Shown here: positions 18,972 to 27,990 of the stretch, one piece after another | Layout of the letters: every line of letters starts with the position of its first letter | How positions within the stretch are numbered: the stretch's first letter is position 1 | DNA from: Oligoflexales bacterium | GTDB lineage: Bacteria; Bdellovibrionota_B; Oligoflexia; Oligoflexales; RGVZ01 | Length of the DNA: 53,659 nt | Reading direction: 5' to 3' | NCBI GenBank assembly: GCA_947445775.1 | Contig: CANFEB010000014.1 | Span: 1 to 53,659 of the forward strand | Position numbers and translations under genes: made by a program | The notes under the pieces: generated by a model | Databases searched by the model: none | What the model was told of the DNA's origin: nothing | What the model saw: the letters and a program-made list of their open reading frames with translations, nothing else

Positions 18972-20591
18972 CTAGCGCGGTTTGCGGGTATCTTTTATGG
19001 ATTCATCAAATTCATTTTTGAGCAGGGAACGCTCGCTATCAATCTGGTTTTGGCGCGTTGAGGTTTTGGTGGTCAGGGTACCGCGGTCGTGTGCCCTGCC
19101 AAATGCCTTGAGGATTTCAGGGTCAAAAAGTTCTTTTTCTTCGTGCAATCGTTCCACCGCATCCGACTGATCAATGAAACCCGAATAGGCCCGCCCCGAC
19201 ACCATGGCGTCGAAGGCGTCGCAAATACCGACGATCCGGCCAAAAAAGGGAATGTCCTCCCCTTTGAGGCCATCGGGATATCCCGATCCGTCCCAGCGCT
19301 CGTGATGGTATTTGATTCCCGACAGAAATCGCGAAGACCCCGGTAGGCGCTGAATGATTTCTGCGCCGAGAACCGGATGCAGTTTCATTTCAAGGTATTC
19401 TTCTGTGGATAAAAGCGACGCTTTTTTGAGGACGGAATCTGGAACACCAATTTTTCCGATGTCGTGGCATAGGGCGCTGATCAGGAGTTGGCGCTTTAGG
19501 TCGCGGTTTAGTTTGAGTTCATCGGCAATGGCCAGGCTGTAGCGGCTGACCCGCTCCGAATGTCCGTGGGTGTAGGTGTCCTTGGCCTCGATGGTGGCAA
19601 TGAGGGTGTCAATCACACCAACCAGCCAGCCATCAAGCTCCAGCCGTAGCGAAAACGTTTCTAATGTTCCGGCAACTCGCTCGAGTAAAATTAAGCCCGG
19701 CTGAATTTGATGATGGGGATCTTTGATTTGGGCGGGGTCGGCCTCGATATGGACCAGGCCAGTGATTCGTTCGTGGCTGACCAGCGGTAAAACAAAACGG
19801 GTCATGTCTTGATGAGCCTGCGTTCTGCCCGGCACGGCATTTTCTGGGCGCTGCCCCAGACAAATTCCGCAAACCCGGTTGATGGCGTCCTCTAGGGCTT
19901 TTTGAACCAAAACAACAGACTTTCCGGCGTCTTCGCCCCGCGTCGCTAGCGGCGTCAGCTTGCGGGTTTCGGGGCGCCATTGAAAGACGGCAGAGCGTCG
20001 AATCCAGGGCAACATCTTGTGCAGAGCTTTTAAAATGGTGCGACCCGCATCCTCGGCGGAGCGGCTATGGACCATATCGCCATGGGCCTCGTAGACGGCT
20101 TGCATCACCCGGTTTGGTTGGGAGATGGCCAGGTCGGGGGCCAGTGGAATTCTTGCCGCAGGAAAGAGCTCGGGATCATTTTCATTGGGCTTGGTGGCTT
20201 GAATCGAAATCTCTGGCCCTTCGCCGCCGTGGCCCATAAGGCTGAAGGTATCCAGCGAGATTTCTGCCTCTGTCGAAAAGACCATGATTTCCGTTGAGCC
20301 CACATGGATCTTGTCGCCGGTTCTGACGACGGAATTGATGATGCGGTCGCCATTGATAAAGGTGCCGTTGCGGGATTCGAGGTCTTCGACAATTAAAAGC
20401 CTGCCGCGCTTTTTGATGCGGATGTGGAACCGCGAAATCTGATCGTCGGGAATGCAAATTTGATTGCCTTCGTCACGCCCGATAGTGACCGGAAATTGAG
20501 TCACGGTAATCCGGGAATGGGCACCGTTGTCGGATTGTATTTTCAAAAAAATCAAAGGCCCGCCCCGCCTGTAAAGAGACACTAGAGTCAT
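18972..20591 (-). CDS. FHA - GAF-like - HD-GYP regulator
   Basis: A 539-residue protein with three parts. Residues about 22-105 form an FHA domain (TIGRDEGNQICI, SRFHIRI, SRNGTFINGDR) that reads phosphothreonine. Residues about 165-325 look like a GAF-type sensor (FVLPLVSHERITGLVHIEA). Residues about 335-500 form an HD-GYP cyclic-di-GMP phosphodiesterase with THGHSERVS, CHDIGKIG (His376-Asp377), HHERWDGSGYPDG (429-441) and GRIVGICDAFDAM, so the metal and GYP residues are intact. No transmembrane segment is seen, so it should be cytoplasmic. It ends 128 bp before exbB on the same strand and may be co-transcribed. It links phospho-signalling and c-di-GMP turnover. Confidence 0.93.
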   Translation of the reverse strand: MTLVSLYRRGGPLIFLKIQSDNGAHSRITVTQFPVTIGRDEGNQICIPDDQISRFHIRIKKRGRLLIVEDLESRNGTFINGDRIINSVVRTGDKIHVGSTEIMVFSTEAEISLDTFSLMGHGGEGPEISIQATKPNENDPELFPAARIPLAPDLAISQPNRVMQAVYEAHGDMVHSRSAEDAGRTILKALHKMLPWIRRSAVFQWRPETRKLTPLATRGEDAGKSVVLVQKALEDAINRVCGICLGQRPENAVPGRTQAHQDMTRFVLPLVSHERITGLVHIEADPAQIKDPHHQIQPGLILLERVAGTLETFSLRLELDGWLVGVIDTLIATIEAKDTYTHGHSERVSRYSLAIADELKLNRDLKRQLLISALCHDIGKIGVPDSVLKKASLLSTEEYLEMKLHPVLGAEIIQRLPGSSRFLSGIKYHHERWDGSGYPDGLKGEDIPFFGRIVGICDAFDAMVSGRAYSGFIDQSDAVERLHEEKELFDPEILKAFGRAHDRGTLTTKTSTRQNQIDSERSLLKNEFDESIKDTRKPR

Positions 20592-20640
20592 ATCGGCAGG
20601 TTTTAGGAATTATTTATGGCCTGGCCAGCCATTTAATACG

Positions 20641-20661
20641 CCCGGGGGTCAAGTCCCCGGG
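20641..20661. other. CCCGGGG / CCCCGGG inverted repeat in a divergent promoter region
   Basis: A 7-bp stem with a 7-base loop lies in the 115-bp space between the divergently transcribed FHA/HD-GYP gene and the small secreted protein at 20707. It could be a hairpin or an operator. Without related copies elsewhere in the window it cannot be assigned. Confidence 0.3.
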
Positions 20662-20706
20662 AATCCGGCCGATATTCATTACTGAACCTGAATGGGGGGA
20701 GATTGT

Positions 20707-21147
20707 ATGGGGAGTTTTAAGATTTTGGGCGCATCCCTGGCAGTGTCAGCCGGCTTGGCGTTGGGGCTAGCTTCGAGTTTGCTATGGGCTTCCCACGCCC
20801 TGGCCGACAAAGGGCGTACCTACGTCATTGACGCGGAAGATGGCGGGGCTCCAGCCCAGATTAAAGACGAGGCGTTCAAGTCAAATCCAACGGGCAGGAT
20901 GCTGCGCACTCCGACCTTCGGCCCAGGGTCGGCAGATTCCGAACGGGCGGTTAAAGTCAGTAAAACGGTGGTGTACCGTTATGTGCCGAAACGGCTGCGA
21001 TTTAATCGGATTTCAGTGAACGGGTATCCCGTCCAGCCTCGGGTCAAGTTTGCCCGTGATGCAGAAATTTTCCAGGGCGGGCGTATTCGTGACGAGTCCA
21101 TCCGGGCTGACTTTTTTGGCAAAGTCGCCGATGATCTATCACCGTAA
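20707..21147 (+). CDS. Small exported protein of unknown function
   Basis: The 146-residue protein begins with a clear signal peptide: a basic start (MGSFK), a hydrophobic core (LAVSAGLALGLASSLLW), then SHALA-DKG as a likely signal peptidase I site near residue 31. The mature part of about 115 residues is polar and basic and contains VVYRYVPKRLRFNRISVNGYPVQPRVKF. I do not recognise a family. The ATG at 20707 is preferred over 20692 because GGGGGGAG lies seven bases upstream and the shorter form gives a normal signal peptide. It should be periplasmic or surface-exposed. It is divergent from the HD-GYP gene and is followed by a PAP2 gene after a 112-bp gap. Confidence 0.75.
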   Translation: MGSFKILGASLAVSAGLALGLASSLLWASHALADKGRTYVIDAEDGGAPAQIKDEAFKSNPTGRMLRTPTFGPGSADSERAVKVSKTVVYRYVPKRLRFNRISVNGYPVQPRVKFARDAEIFQGGRIRDESIRADFFGKVADDLSP

Positions 21148-21259
21148 GGCTGCAAGTGAGCCTTTCCCGTTTTTTTCGAATTTGTTATTAATTACAGGGA
21201 CTATCAATAATTGGCTGGCCGGTCAACCAATTCCTAAAACCCTGTAAAACCGACCCGGA

Positions 21260-21835
21260 GTGTCACACCACTTGGACCTTCTTGCCGCCGATCGCCAACT
21301 CTTTGTGTTGGTTAATCAAAATGGCCTTCACAATTCATGGACCGACGCCGCCATGAAGGCCGTTTCGAGCCATATATTTTGGATTTTACTGGGGCTATCT
21401 GCCGTGGCCTACGCATGGCGCAAGGGTGACCCCAGGCTGTGGTGGGTCCTTGGAGCGATCCTTGTGGCGGCTGGGGTTGGGGATTCGTTGTCGGCTTATA
21501 TTCTCAAGCCATGGATTGCGCGTTTGCGCCCCTGTCACGAGCTAGTCGCAGTCCTTTTGCCGACCGGTCGCTGTGGCGGGCTTTTTGGTTTTCCATCCAA
21601 TCATGCGGTCAATGCCGGTGTGGCGGCAGGGGCTTTGATTGTTTTGCGGCGATTTTTTGCGACGAAATTTATTGTTTTTGCCGTCATCATGGCACTGCTC
21701 GTGGCTTTCAGCCGTGTTTGGCTCGGCGTGCACTATCCGCTGGATGTGACTGCGGGGCTGATTTTGGGCCTGCTTCTGGGCTCGGGAGCCGGGGCGGCAT
21801 GTTTACATCCCCGGGCTCTGGGTTCAAGAGCCTAA
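21260..21835 (+). CDS. PAP2-family membrane phosphatase
   Basis: A roughly 191-residue protein with about five hydrophobic segments. It carries the three-part acid phosphatase signature KPWIARLRP (KX6RP), PSNHAVNAG (PSGH-like) and SRVWLGVHYPLDVTAG (SRX5HX3D). In motif 2 the usual glycine is asparagine. Members of this group remove phosphate from undecaprenyl pyrophosphate or lipid phosphates at the outer face of the inner membrane. The start is uncertain. GTG at 21260 has no ribosome site, while TTG at 21272 has CGGAG eleven bases upstream. The gene converges on fadJ with only 15 bp between the stops. Confidence 0.88.
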   Translation: MSHHLDLLAADRQLFVLVNQNGLHNSWTDAAMKAVSSHIFWILLGLSAVAYAWRKGDPRLWWVLGAILVAAGVGDSLSAYILKPWIARLRPCHELVAVLLPTGRCGGLFGFPSNHAVNAGVAAGALIVLRRFFATKFIVFAVIMALLVAFSRVWLGVHYPLDVTAGLILGLLLGSGAGAACLHPRALGSRA

Positions 21836-21850
21836 CAAAAGTAACGATCT

Positions 21851-24013
21851 TTAGGCTTCGTCTGGAAAGAACAACTTTTTTTCATCGGCATATTGCACCA
21901 AGATTTTGGCTGGCTTGAAACGTGACCCGTGACGGGCCTCAAGCTCGCGCAACCTGGCAACCATAACGCCGACCCCGACGTGGTCGATATACCGAAACGG
22001 CCCGCCCAAAAACGGTGGAAAGCCCAGGCCAAATACGGCACCAACGTCGCCCTCATAAGCCGACGGCAAAATGCCTTCCTCCAGGCAGCGGGCTGATTCG
22101 TTGATAAAAACCATGACGCAACGCATCGCGATTTCATCGGCCGATGCATTGGCGCTGGCGGCAGCTTTTGGTTCGAGAAATTTGTAAATTTCTGGATCTG
22201 GAAGCCCCTTCTCGCCGTTTACGTAAAGGTAAAAGCCCTTGCCATTTTTGCGCCCAAGGCGCCCGGATGACTTGACGATGTCAAGTCCAGGCGGGGCTTT
22301 CATGCGGTCAGGAAATGCCTTGTCCATCGTCTCAAGGACGTGGGTCCCCACGTCGATACCAACCTCGTCGATCAACGTGATCGGCCCGACCGGGAATCCA
22401 AATCCGGTGAGGGCACTGTCGATCGCCTCGATTTTGGCGCCCTCAGTCAGGATGTGAGACGCCTCGGCCAGAAAAAATGCCAGGGCTCTGGTTGTATAAA
22501 ACCCGGGGCCGTCCTTAACGATGATGGTTTGCTTGTTCATGGCAGCGCCCAGCTCATAAGCCCGGGCAATGGCCCAAGGGGCCGTCTTGTCGGTCGTGAC
22601 AATCTCAAGGAGGGGCATTTTTTCCACGGGAGAGAAAAAATGCATCCCAACGACTCGCTCCGGGCGTTTTGAATTAGCTGCAATCTCATGGATTGGCAGT
22701 GCCGACGTGTTGGTTGCGAACACCCAATCGTCGTGCACGTTTTGTGATTCCAGTTGGGCCAGGATTTTACGCTTCAAATTTACGTCTTCAAAGACCGCCT
22801 CAATCACCACATCGCAACGATTGAAGCCAATAGGGCTCAGGGCTGGTGAAATGTGCGCGAGTCTTTGGTCCATTTCAAATTTTTTAATCCTCCGACGTTT
22901 TAGTTTTTTGCCGAAATATCCCGCCGCATGCGCCAGGGCCTTGCCCAGAGATTCTTGACTGGGGTCCGACAACAAAACCCGTATCCCTTGGTCGGCACAA
23001 ACCGAGGCGATGCCGGCACCCATGAAGCCAGCGCCAACGATACCGAGGGATTTTATTTCGTTGCCGGAAAAGCGCTCTTTGCCCGCGTCCTTATAAGCGT
23101 GGCGCTTGATTGCAGTCGTGGCATGAAACAAATGGATCAGGCTTTTGGACTCGCGGGTCGGGACCAGCGATCCGAAAAGCTTGGCCTCGAGGTCAAGCCC
23201 CTTGCTGAGGGGCTTGTCAAATCCGTCCATGACGGCCTCGAGAGCCTTGAAGGTCGCCGGGTAAAATCCCTTCGTCTGTTTCATCAACATTTCACGGGCT
23301 TTTTTGGCCATGAACCGCCGCCCAATGGGGTTTGACTCTAGGGCCAAGGCGGTTATGCGCTGGGGAAATGGCAGGGGCGAAGCCCGGAAACGGGCTGGGC
23401 GCTTGCCCTTCAAGGCAAACTGCCGGGCAACTTCCAGCAACATTTTGTCGGGAACGCAGGCGTCGACCAGTCCCATCTTGAGGGCGCGGGTGCCATCGAC
23501 TCGCTTGCCAGTGAGGATCATGTCCAAGCCGGCTTGGATGCCAACCAGACGCGGCAGGCGCTGGGTCCCGCCGGCACCCGGCAACAGTCCAAGTTGGATT
23601 TCCGGAAGCCCCATTTTTGTTTTGGGATTGGCATTGACCACCCGCCACGCACAGGCCAGAGACATTTCCAGGCCACCACCGAGGCAAGTCCCATTGATGG
23701 CGGCCACCACCGGTTTTTTCAGGCTGGCAATTTTACTGAATAGAGCTTGCAACATGGCTGCCCCATTGGCGGCCTCGGCCTCTGTTTTGAGCTTCTGGAT
23801 TTCCGTGATGTCGGCACCGACAATGAACTGACCTTCCTTGGCGCTGCTGATCACCAGACCCTTGGCCTGCACATCAGCAGTGAATTGATCGAGGCGTTCA
23901 TTCAGTTCACGCAAAACTTCTTCAGAAAGGATGTTCATGTCCCGGTCAGGTCGGTCAAACAACAGAATGGCCACGCCATCACTGCCGGTTTCATAGTTGA
24001 AAAATTTAGTCAT
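21851..24013 (-). CDS. fadJ: Fatty acid oxidation complex alpha subunit (enoyl-CoA hydratase / 3-hydroxyacyl-CoA dehydrogenase)
   Basis: A bifunctional protein of about 720 residues. The N-terminal crotonase domain contains INGTCLGGGLEMSLACAWRV and GLPEIQLGLLPGAGGTQRLPR. The NAD-binding 3-hydroxyacyl-CoA dehydrogenase domain contains SLGIVGAGFMGAGIA, NTSALPI and GMHFFSPVEKMPLLEIV. A C-terminal dehydrogenase half follows (LIDEVGIDVG, GRKNGKGFY). The ATG at 24013 is used because the longer frame starts with TTG overlapping the previous stop. It acts with the thiolase at 24022-25338, nine bases upstream, to shorten fatty acyl-CoA chains. Whether it is FadJ or FadB in function cannot be settled from sequence alone. 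Confidence 0.93.
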   Translation of the reverse strand: MTKFFNYETGSDGVAILLFDRPDRDMNILSEEVLRELNERLDQFTADVQAKGLVISSAKEGQFIVGADITEIQKLKTEAEAANGAAMLQALFSKIASLKKPVVAAINGTCLGGGLEMSLACAWRVVNANPKTKMGLPEIQLGLLPGAGGTQRLPRLVGIQAGLDMILTGKRVDGTRALKMGLVDACVPDKMLLEVARQFALKGKRPARFRASPLPFPQRITALALESNPIGRRFMAKKAREMLMKQTKGFYPATFKALEAVMDGFDKPLSKGLDLEAKLFGSLVPTRESKSLIHLFHATTAIKRHAYKDAGKERFSGNEIKSLGIVGAGFMGAGIASVCADQGIRVLLSDPSQESLGKALAHAAGYFGKKLKRRRIKKFEMDQRLAHISPALSPIGFNRCDVVIEAVFEDVNLKRKILAQLESQNVHDDWVFATNTSALPIHEIAANSKRPERVVGMHFFSPVEKMPLLEIVTTDKTAPWAIARAYELGAAMNKQTIIVKDGPGFYTTRALAFFLAEASHILTEGAKIEAIDSALTGFGFPVGPITLIDEVGIDVGTHVLETMDKAFPDRMKAPPGLDIVKSSGRLGRKNGKGFYLYVNGEKGLPDPEIYKFLEPKAAASANASADEIAMRCVMVFINESARCLEEGILPSAYEGDVGAVFGLGFPPFLGGPFRYIDHVGVGVMVARLRELEARHGSRFKPAKILVQYADEKKLFFPDEA

Positions 24014-24021
24014 GATATTTC

Positions 24022-25338
24022 TCAAATCCTTTCAATGAGCATTGCGCCCGACATGCCACCGGCTGCGCAAATTGCAATGACGCCAAATGTTCCATTGCGG
24101 CTTTCAAGTTCGTTGGTCATGGACAAGACCAGTCGAGCTCCCGTTGCACCAAAAGGATGGCCGATGGCAATGGCTCCGCCGTTGACGTTGATTTTGTCTT
24201 CTGGGATCGCGCCAAAGGCCTTGGCCATGCCTAGGTGACGCGAGCAAAATTCACTGGACTCCATTGCACGAAGGCAACTGAGCACCTGGGCAGCGAAGGC
24301 CTCGTGGATTTCAAAGAGGTCGATGTCGGTGATGCCAAGTTTATTTCTCATGAGGATCATCGGGATGGTCAGGGCCGGCCCAATCAAAAGTTGCTCATAG
24401 GGATTTACGCCGACGAAAACCATGTCGCGAATCTTTGCTCGTGGCCTCAACCCAAGCGTTTTTGCATGAGCCTCATCAGCGATGACCACGGCGGCGGCAC
24501 CGTCGGTCAAAGTCGAAGCATTGCCGGCGGTGATCGTCCCATATTTGCGGTCAAAGGCCGGGCGAAGTTGGGAGAGTGCTTCTAGGGTAGTGTCTGGCCG
24601 GATGATGTTGTCTTTGTCTAGGCATTTGGTGAAGGAGGGTGATGGCCACACAGGAATAATTTCTTTTTGAAACTTTCCTGACTCTTGGGCGGCGGCGGCC
24701 CGTTGGTGGGATAAGGCTGCGAATACGTCTTGATCGTGGCGCGAGATGCCGTTGAGTTTGGCCATGACCTCGGCATGCTCACCCATGGTCATGCCGGTCA
24801 GCGGCTCGGTGATTCCCGGCGGCTTGGGGGCCAGGGCCTTGGGTAAAAAGCTGCCCATGGCCGACGCTTTTTCGCCCGTGGATTTGGCCTTGTTAAAACG
24901 CAGTAGCGACTGCCGCGCTTCTTTCGAATAGGTGATGGGCACGTCACTGAGCACGTCGACGCCGCCGGCCAAGATCATGCGGGAGTGCCCAGAAAGGACG
25001 CTTTTTACGGCGTTTCCGATCGATTCAAGGCTGCTCGTGCACATCCGATTGAGGGTATAGCCGTGAATGTGATGGGGCAGGCCGAGGTTCAACACCGTGT
25101 CGCGAGCGACGTTGATGTTTTTGACTTGCGGGGTGACCACGCCGCAGATGATTTCTTCATAGGCATCGACGGCAACATCGGTCTTGCGGATGAGCCCGTC
25201 GATGGTTCTGCTGAAAAGTTCAAGGGCGTCGCAATCCCCCAAAACTCCGAAGGATTTTACGAAGGGTGAGCGTACCCCCTCGATGATGACGGGAACATTG
25301 TTTCCGGTGAGGGGGCTGGTGCTATACTTGAACGTCAT
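24022..25338 (-). CDS. fadI: Acetyl-CoA C-acyltransferase (3-ketoacyl-CoA thiolase, FadI type)
   Basis: A 438-residue thiolase that releases acetyl-CoA in the last step of beta-oxidation. The nucleophilic cysteine is Cys100 in NRMCTSS. Other family marks are NASTLTDGAAAVVIADE, NVNGGAIAIGHPFGATGARLV, which includes the active-site histidine, and CAAGGMSGAMLIER with the second cysteine. The length fits the longer FadI-type thiolases. The ATG at 25338 has GGAG nine bases upstream, whereas the alternative GTG at 25353 lies within that site. It is the upstream gene of a two-gene operon with fadJ. Confidence 0.93.
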   Translation of the reverse strand: MTFKYSTSPLTGNNVPVIIEGVRSPFVKSFGVLGDCDALELFSRTIDGLIRKTDVAVDAYEEIICGVVTPQVKNINVARDTVLNLGLPHHIHGYTLNRMCTSSLESIGNAVKSVLSGHSRMILAGGVDVLSDVPITYSKEARQSLLRFNKAKSTGEKASAMGSFLPKALAPKPPGITEPLTGMTMGEHAEVMAKLNGISRHDQDVFAALSHQRAAAAQESGKFQKEIIPVWPSPSFTKCLDKDNIIRPDTTLEALSQLRPAFDRKYGTITAGNASTLTDGAAAVVIADEAHAKTLGLRPRAKIRDMVFVGVNPYEQLLIGPALTIPMILMRNKLGITDIDLFEIHEAFAAQVLSCLRAMESSEFCSRHLGMAKAFGAIPEDKINVNGGAIAIGHPFGATGARLVLSMTNELESRNGTFGVIAICAAGGMSGAMLIERI

Positions 25339-25392
25339 GTCGGTGGACTCCACGCTGTCTTTGACGGGTGTAAATCTAGTTTAGATCTTAGC

Positions 25393-25782
25393 TTACAGTT
25401 TTGCCTTGGGCTTTTCCGCTAGACCCGACAGGATGCGCTCGATGATGTCCTTAGAGCTGGGATCCAGGTCAACAAAAACCCCGCCAATGCGGCAGTGCTC
25501 TTGGTCAATCCATTTGGCCTCGGCGCGTAAATCCAAGCTGGGTAAATCATGGAGGCCAAATGGGGCAAGGGGCAGATGCAGCCAGAAGCGTTCGCCGATT
25601 TTATGTTTAAGCGAGCCCATGATTTCGATTTTGAAGCCACCGACACTCAAATCCAGCAAGATTCCGCTTTGACAGAAAATTGGCAGCCAACGAACCTTTC
25701 TGGCTTCAACGACTGCATGGGAAAAAAACCGGTTGGGCCTTGCTTCTAGTTCCTTGGATTTGACTTCATTTTTATCTGGCAT
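25393..25782 (-). CDS. PilZ-like domain protein
   Basis: A 129-residue single-domain protein. RPNRFFSHAVVEARKVRW is followed by GILLDLSVGGFKIEI, which resembles the RxxxR ... D/NxSxxG c-di-GMP-binding pattern of PilZ domains. A beta-rich stretch with GERFWLHLPL and EAKWIDQEHCRIGGVFVDLD comes next. The spacing of the arginines is not the clean RxxxR motif, so c-di-GMP binding is uncertain. The ATG has AGGAA six bases upstream. The gene lies 54 bp upstream of the thiolase on the same strand and could share its transcript. In this window it would be a possible receptor for the c-di-GMP controlled by the HD-GYP protein. Confidence 0.7.
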   Translation of the reverse strand: MPDKNEVKSKELEARPNRFFSHAVVEARKVRWLPIFCQSGILLDLSVGGFKIEIMGSLKHKIGERFWLHLPLAPFGLHDLPSLDLRAEAKWIDQEHCRIGGVFVDLDPSSKDIIERILSGLAEKPKAKL

Positions 25783-25804
25783 CTAAAGTTCCTGTCCCCC
25801 TCTA

Positions 25805-25833
25805 CTGGAAACTGTCGGCGAGGGAGCTATAAT
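25805..25833 (+). promoter_or_regulatory. Putative sigma70-type promoter for the GlpD-like gene
   Basis: A perfect TATAAT (25828-25833) lies 57 bp upstream of the ATG, with a weak -35 candidate CTGGAA (25805-25810) at 17-bp spacing. Downstream, CCGCGGA/TCCACGG (about 25847-25864) forms an inverted repeat with one mismatch that could be an operator or leader hairpin. Confidence 0.4.
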
Positions 25834-25890
25834 CATACGGCAGGGTCCGCGGAGTAGTCCACGGTCTCGTTGACTAATCGGGAGTGCCTT

Positions 25891-27141
25891 ATGTTTCAGC
25901 AGCCATTACCCCAAAGGGTCCGCGTTTTGATCCTCGGCGGAGGCATCCATGGCGTCGGCATCCTGCACGACCTGACCTCTCGCGGCTGGCATGATGTTCA
26001 TCTTATTGAACAAAGGACGCTTGGCTACGGTACGAGCTCGCGTTCGACCAAACTCATTCACGGTGGATTGCGCTACCTGCAACGGGTCCACGACTTTCCT
26101 CTGGTGGCCGAGGCCCTGCGAGAACGCAAGTTGTTGATGGAGGTAGCCGGCGATTTGGTGCATCCACTTGAATTCGTTTTTCCGATCCTTAAGACCGGCG
26201 GCGTATCGCGATTTAAGGTCAAAGTTGGCCTTACCCTCTACGATTTTCTCGCCGGGCGGCAAAATATTGGTCGCCATCAAAGCCTGACGCAAGGCGAGGC
26301 CCTGGCACTTGCTCCCATTATCGATGCAACGAAATTTTCCAGGTACTTCAGTTTTTGGGATTGTCAGACGGATGACCTTGCTTTGGTGCGTCGCGCCGCT
26401 CATTCGGCCGTCAAACTTGGTGGCGGTATTTCCGAGGGGCAGCGTGTGACGAAGATTGCGCGGGCCGCCGATGGTTGGCTGGTAGACGTTGTCCGGGCCG
26501 ATGGTTCCCCGGCACAAATTTCTTGCCTTTATATTGTCAACGCCCTGGGCCCTTGGGCGAACAGAATCCTCGAAGCCAGCGGTATTGAGCCGACACACCA
26601 GGCCTTGAACAACAAAGGGTCTCACCTAGTTTTTCCAGATATGGGCCTAAAGGCCGGCCTCTTTTTGCAGTCACCAGAAGACAACCGGATATTTTTTGTT
26701 TTGCCGTGGCTCGGGAAAACCCTTGTCGGCACAACGGAAAAGGCGTTCACCGGCAGTCCAGACCAGGTGGATGTCACCCAAGATGAAGTGGATTACTTGA
26801 TTGGCCACTGCAACCGTTATTTGAGTACACCCCTGCGGGAAGAAAATATCGAGGCGACCTTTGCGGGTCTGCGTTGGCTGGCAGTGGAAGCAGGCTATTC
26901 CCTCTCGACAACATCAAGGTCACACGTCCTCGGCACGATCAGCTCAGAGAGGGGAATGATGGTGACACTCTACGGTGGCAAACTGTCAACCTACCGCGCT
27001 TTGGCAGAAGAAATCGGCGACAAAATCTGCTCCCGTTTTGGTGACGACACACGCAGCCGAACCAGTCAGCCTGATGTTTGGTTCAACGAAAAAGTTTCGT
27101 TTGCCGTGGCCCGCGACGCGGTGGGGAGATTTGGCGAGTAA
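25891..27141 (+). CDS. FAD-dependent glycerol-3-phosphate dehydrogenase-like protein lacking the usual C-terminal domain
   Basis: A 416-residue oxidoreductase. The FAD-binding motif VLILGGGIHGVGILHDL is followed by GTSSRSTKLIHGGLRYLQ, the strongly conserved GlpD segment, and by NALGPWANRI, KGSHLVF, LPWLGKTLVGTTE and TLYGGKLSTYRALAEE. These place it in the GlpD (DAO) family, which oxidises sn-glycerol 3-phosphate at the membrane. Full GlpD is about 500 residues or more. This one stops soon after the FAD domain, so the helical C-terminal domain is absent. The ATG has GGGAG seven bases upstream. Its stop overlaps the next gene (TAATG). A related, non-GlpD substrate is possible. Confidence 0.82.
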   Translation: MFQQPLPQRVRVLILGGGIHGVGILHDLTSRGWHDVHLIEQRTLGYGTSSRSTKLIHGGLRYLQRVHDFPLVAEALRERKLLMEVAGDLVHPLEFVFPILKTGGVSRFKVKVGLTLYDFLAGRQNIGRHQSLTQGEALALAPIIDATKFSRYFSFWDCQTDDLALVRRAAHSAVKLGGGISEGQRVTKIARAADGWLVDVVRADGSPAQISCLYIVNALGPWANRILEASGIEPTHQALNNKGSHLVFPDMGLKAGLFLQSPEDNRIFFVLPWLGKTLVGTTEKAFTGSPDQVDVTQDEVDYLIGHCNRYLSTPLREENIEATFAGLRWLAVEAGYSLSTTSRSHVLGTISSERGMMVTLYGGKLSTYRALAEEIGDKICSRFGDDTRSRTSQPDVWFNEKVSFAVARDAVGRFGE

Positions 27142-27977
27142 TGGGCGGGGAGAACAAAAAAAAAATAAAACCTGCGAAACCGCCGCGATCCTACCGCGCG
27201 GTGATTGAAAGCCTTCGCCAGGTATGGAAGATCGAGCTGGTGAACGACTCGGTTGCCATGTGGCGCATCGGTGTTTGCGAAACCGTGCACTTTGAAACCG
27301 CGCGCATTCGTTTGGCAGTTTGGAATTTGTGCAAGGGCGCCGGGGGGCGTCTTTTTGAACATGAATACCGGATGGTGTGTTACCGGTCTGATTTGATCCT
27401 CACCCAAGAGGCGTTGCTCTCGGAAAAAGGCCTGGTCACCTTTTGTGAACCTGGATTTGAAGCGATCCACGCTGCGTCTTATAAGCGTCGCGACGGTATC
27501 CGCGACGGAGTGATGACGGTAGCCCGGGTGAGTTCAACGCCAGTCACGCGGCGGATTGTTTGCAAATTTCCGGAGCCGGTCTTTAAAACTCCAAAGGTTG
27601 CTCTGGTCACGTTTTACCGCAAGCAGGGCACCGAGGAGTCCCTGATGGTGATCAACATCCACGCGACGTTGATCCGGCGGATAAAATCAGCGATGGAAGA
27701 AATCGAGCATTTGTTGGCCAGCCTGCCGGCGCATCAGGGACCAATCATTCTGGCAGGAGATTTCAATACCTTTACGCCGGGATATTTGGCGGGCATTTCT
27801 AAAGTGCTAGACCGGATCGGGTTACGTTATGTGCCCATTCCGCAGGACCCCCGTCCGTTGACGGGGGCTTTGGACCAGGTATTTGTGCGTGGACTTGCCG
27901 TGGAGCGAATCTTTGTCGACACGACGATCACGAATTCAGACCATTTTCCGGTGTTTGCGGAATTGATCTGGGAATGA
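27141..27977 (+). CDS. Endonuclease/exonuclease/phosphatase (EEP) family protein
   Basis: A 278-residue protein of the EEP fold. The first beta-strand has AVWNLCKG (Asn ligand), then LTQEALL (metal-binding Glu), INIHATL, LAGDFNTFTPG (catalytic Asp/Asn), LDQVFVRG and SDHFPVFAELIW (terminal catalytic His). All key residues are visible. There is no signal peptide. The basic start (GGENKKKIKPAKPPR) is encoded by a run of ten A residues at 27156-27165. The fold acts on nucleic acids, phospholipids or inositol phosphates. Pairing with a GlpD-like gene could hint at phospholipid turnover, but that is inference. The ATG overlaps the preceding stop. Confidence 0.85.
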   Translation: MGGENKKKIKPAKPPRSYRAVIESLRQVWKIELVNDSVAMWRIGVCETVHFETARIRLAVWNLCKGAGGRLFEHEYRMVCYRSDLILTQEALLSEKGLVTFCEPGFEAIHAASYKRRDGIRDGVMTVARVSSTPVTRRIVCKFPEPVFKTPKVALVTFYRKQGTEESLMVINIHATLIRRIKSAMEEIEHLLASLPAHQGPIILAGDFNTFTPGYLAGISKVLDRIGLRYVPIPQDPRPLTGALDQVFVRGLAVERIFVDTTITNSDHFPVFAELIWE

Positions 27978-27990
27978 CGAGAAGTCGGAT

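Noticed and set aside
25906-26625. 239-codon open frame on the minus strand
   Set aside because: It is a shadow of the GlpD-like gene, which has clear FAD-binding motifs on the other strand.
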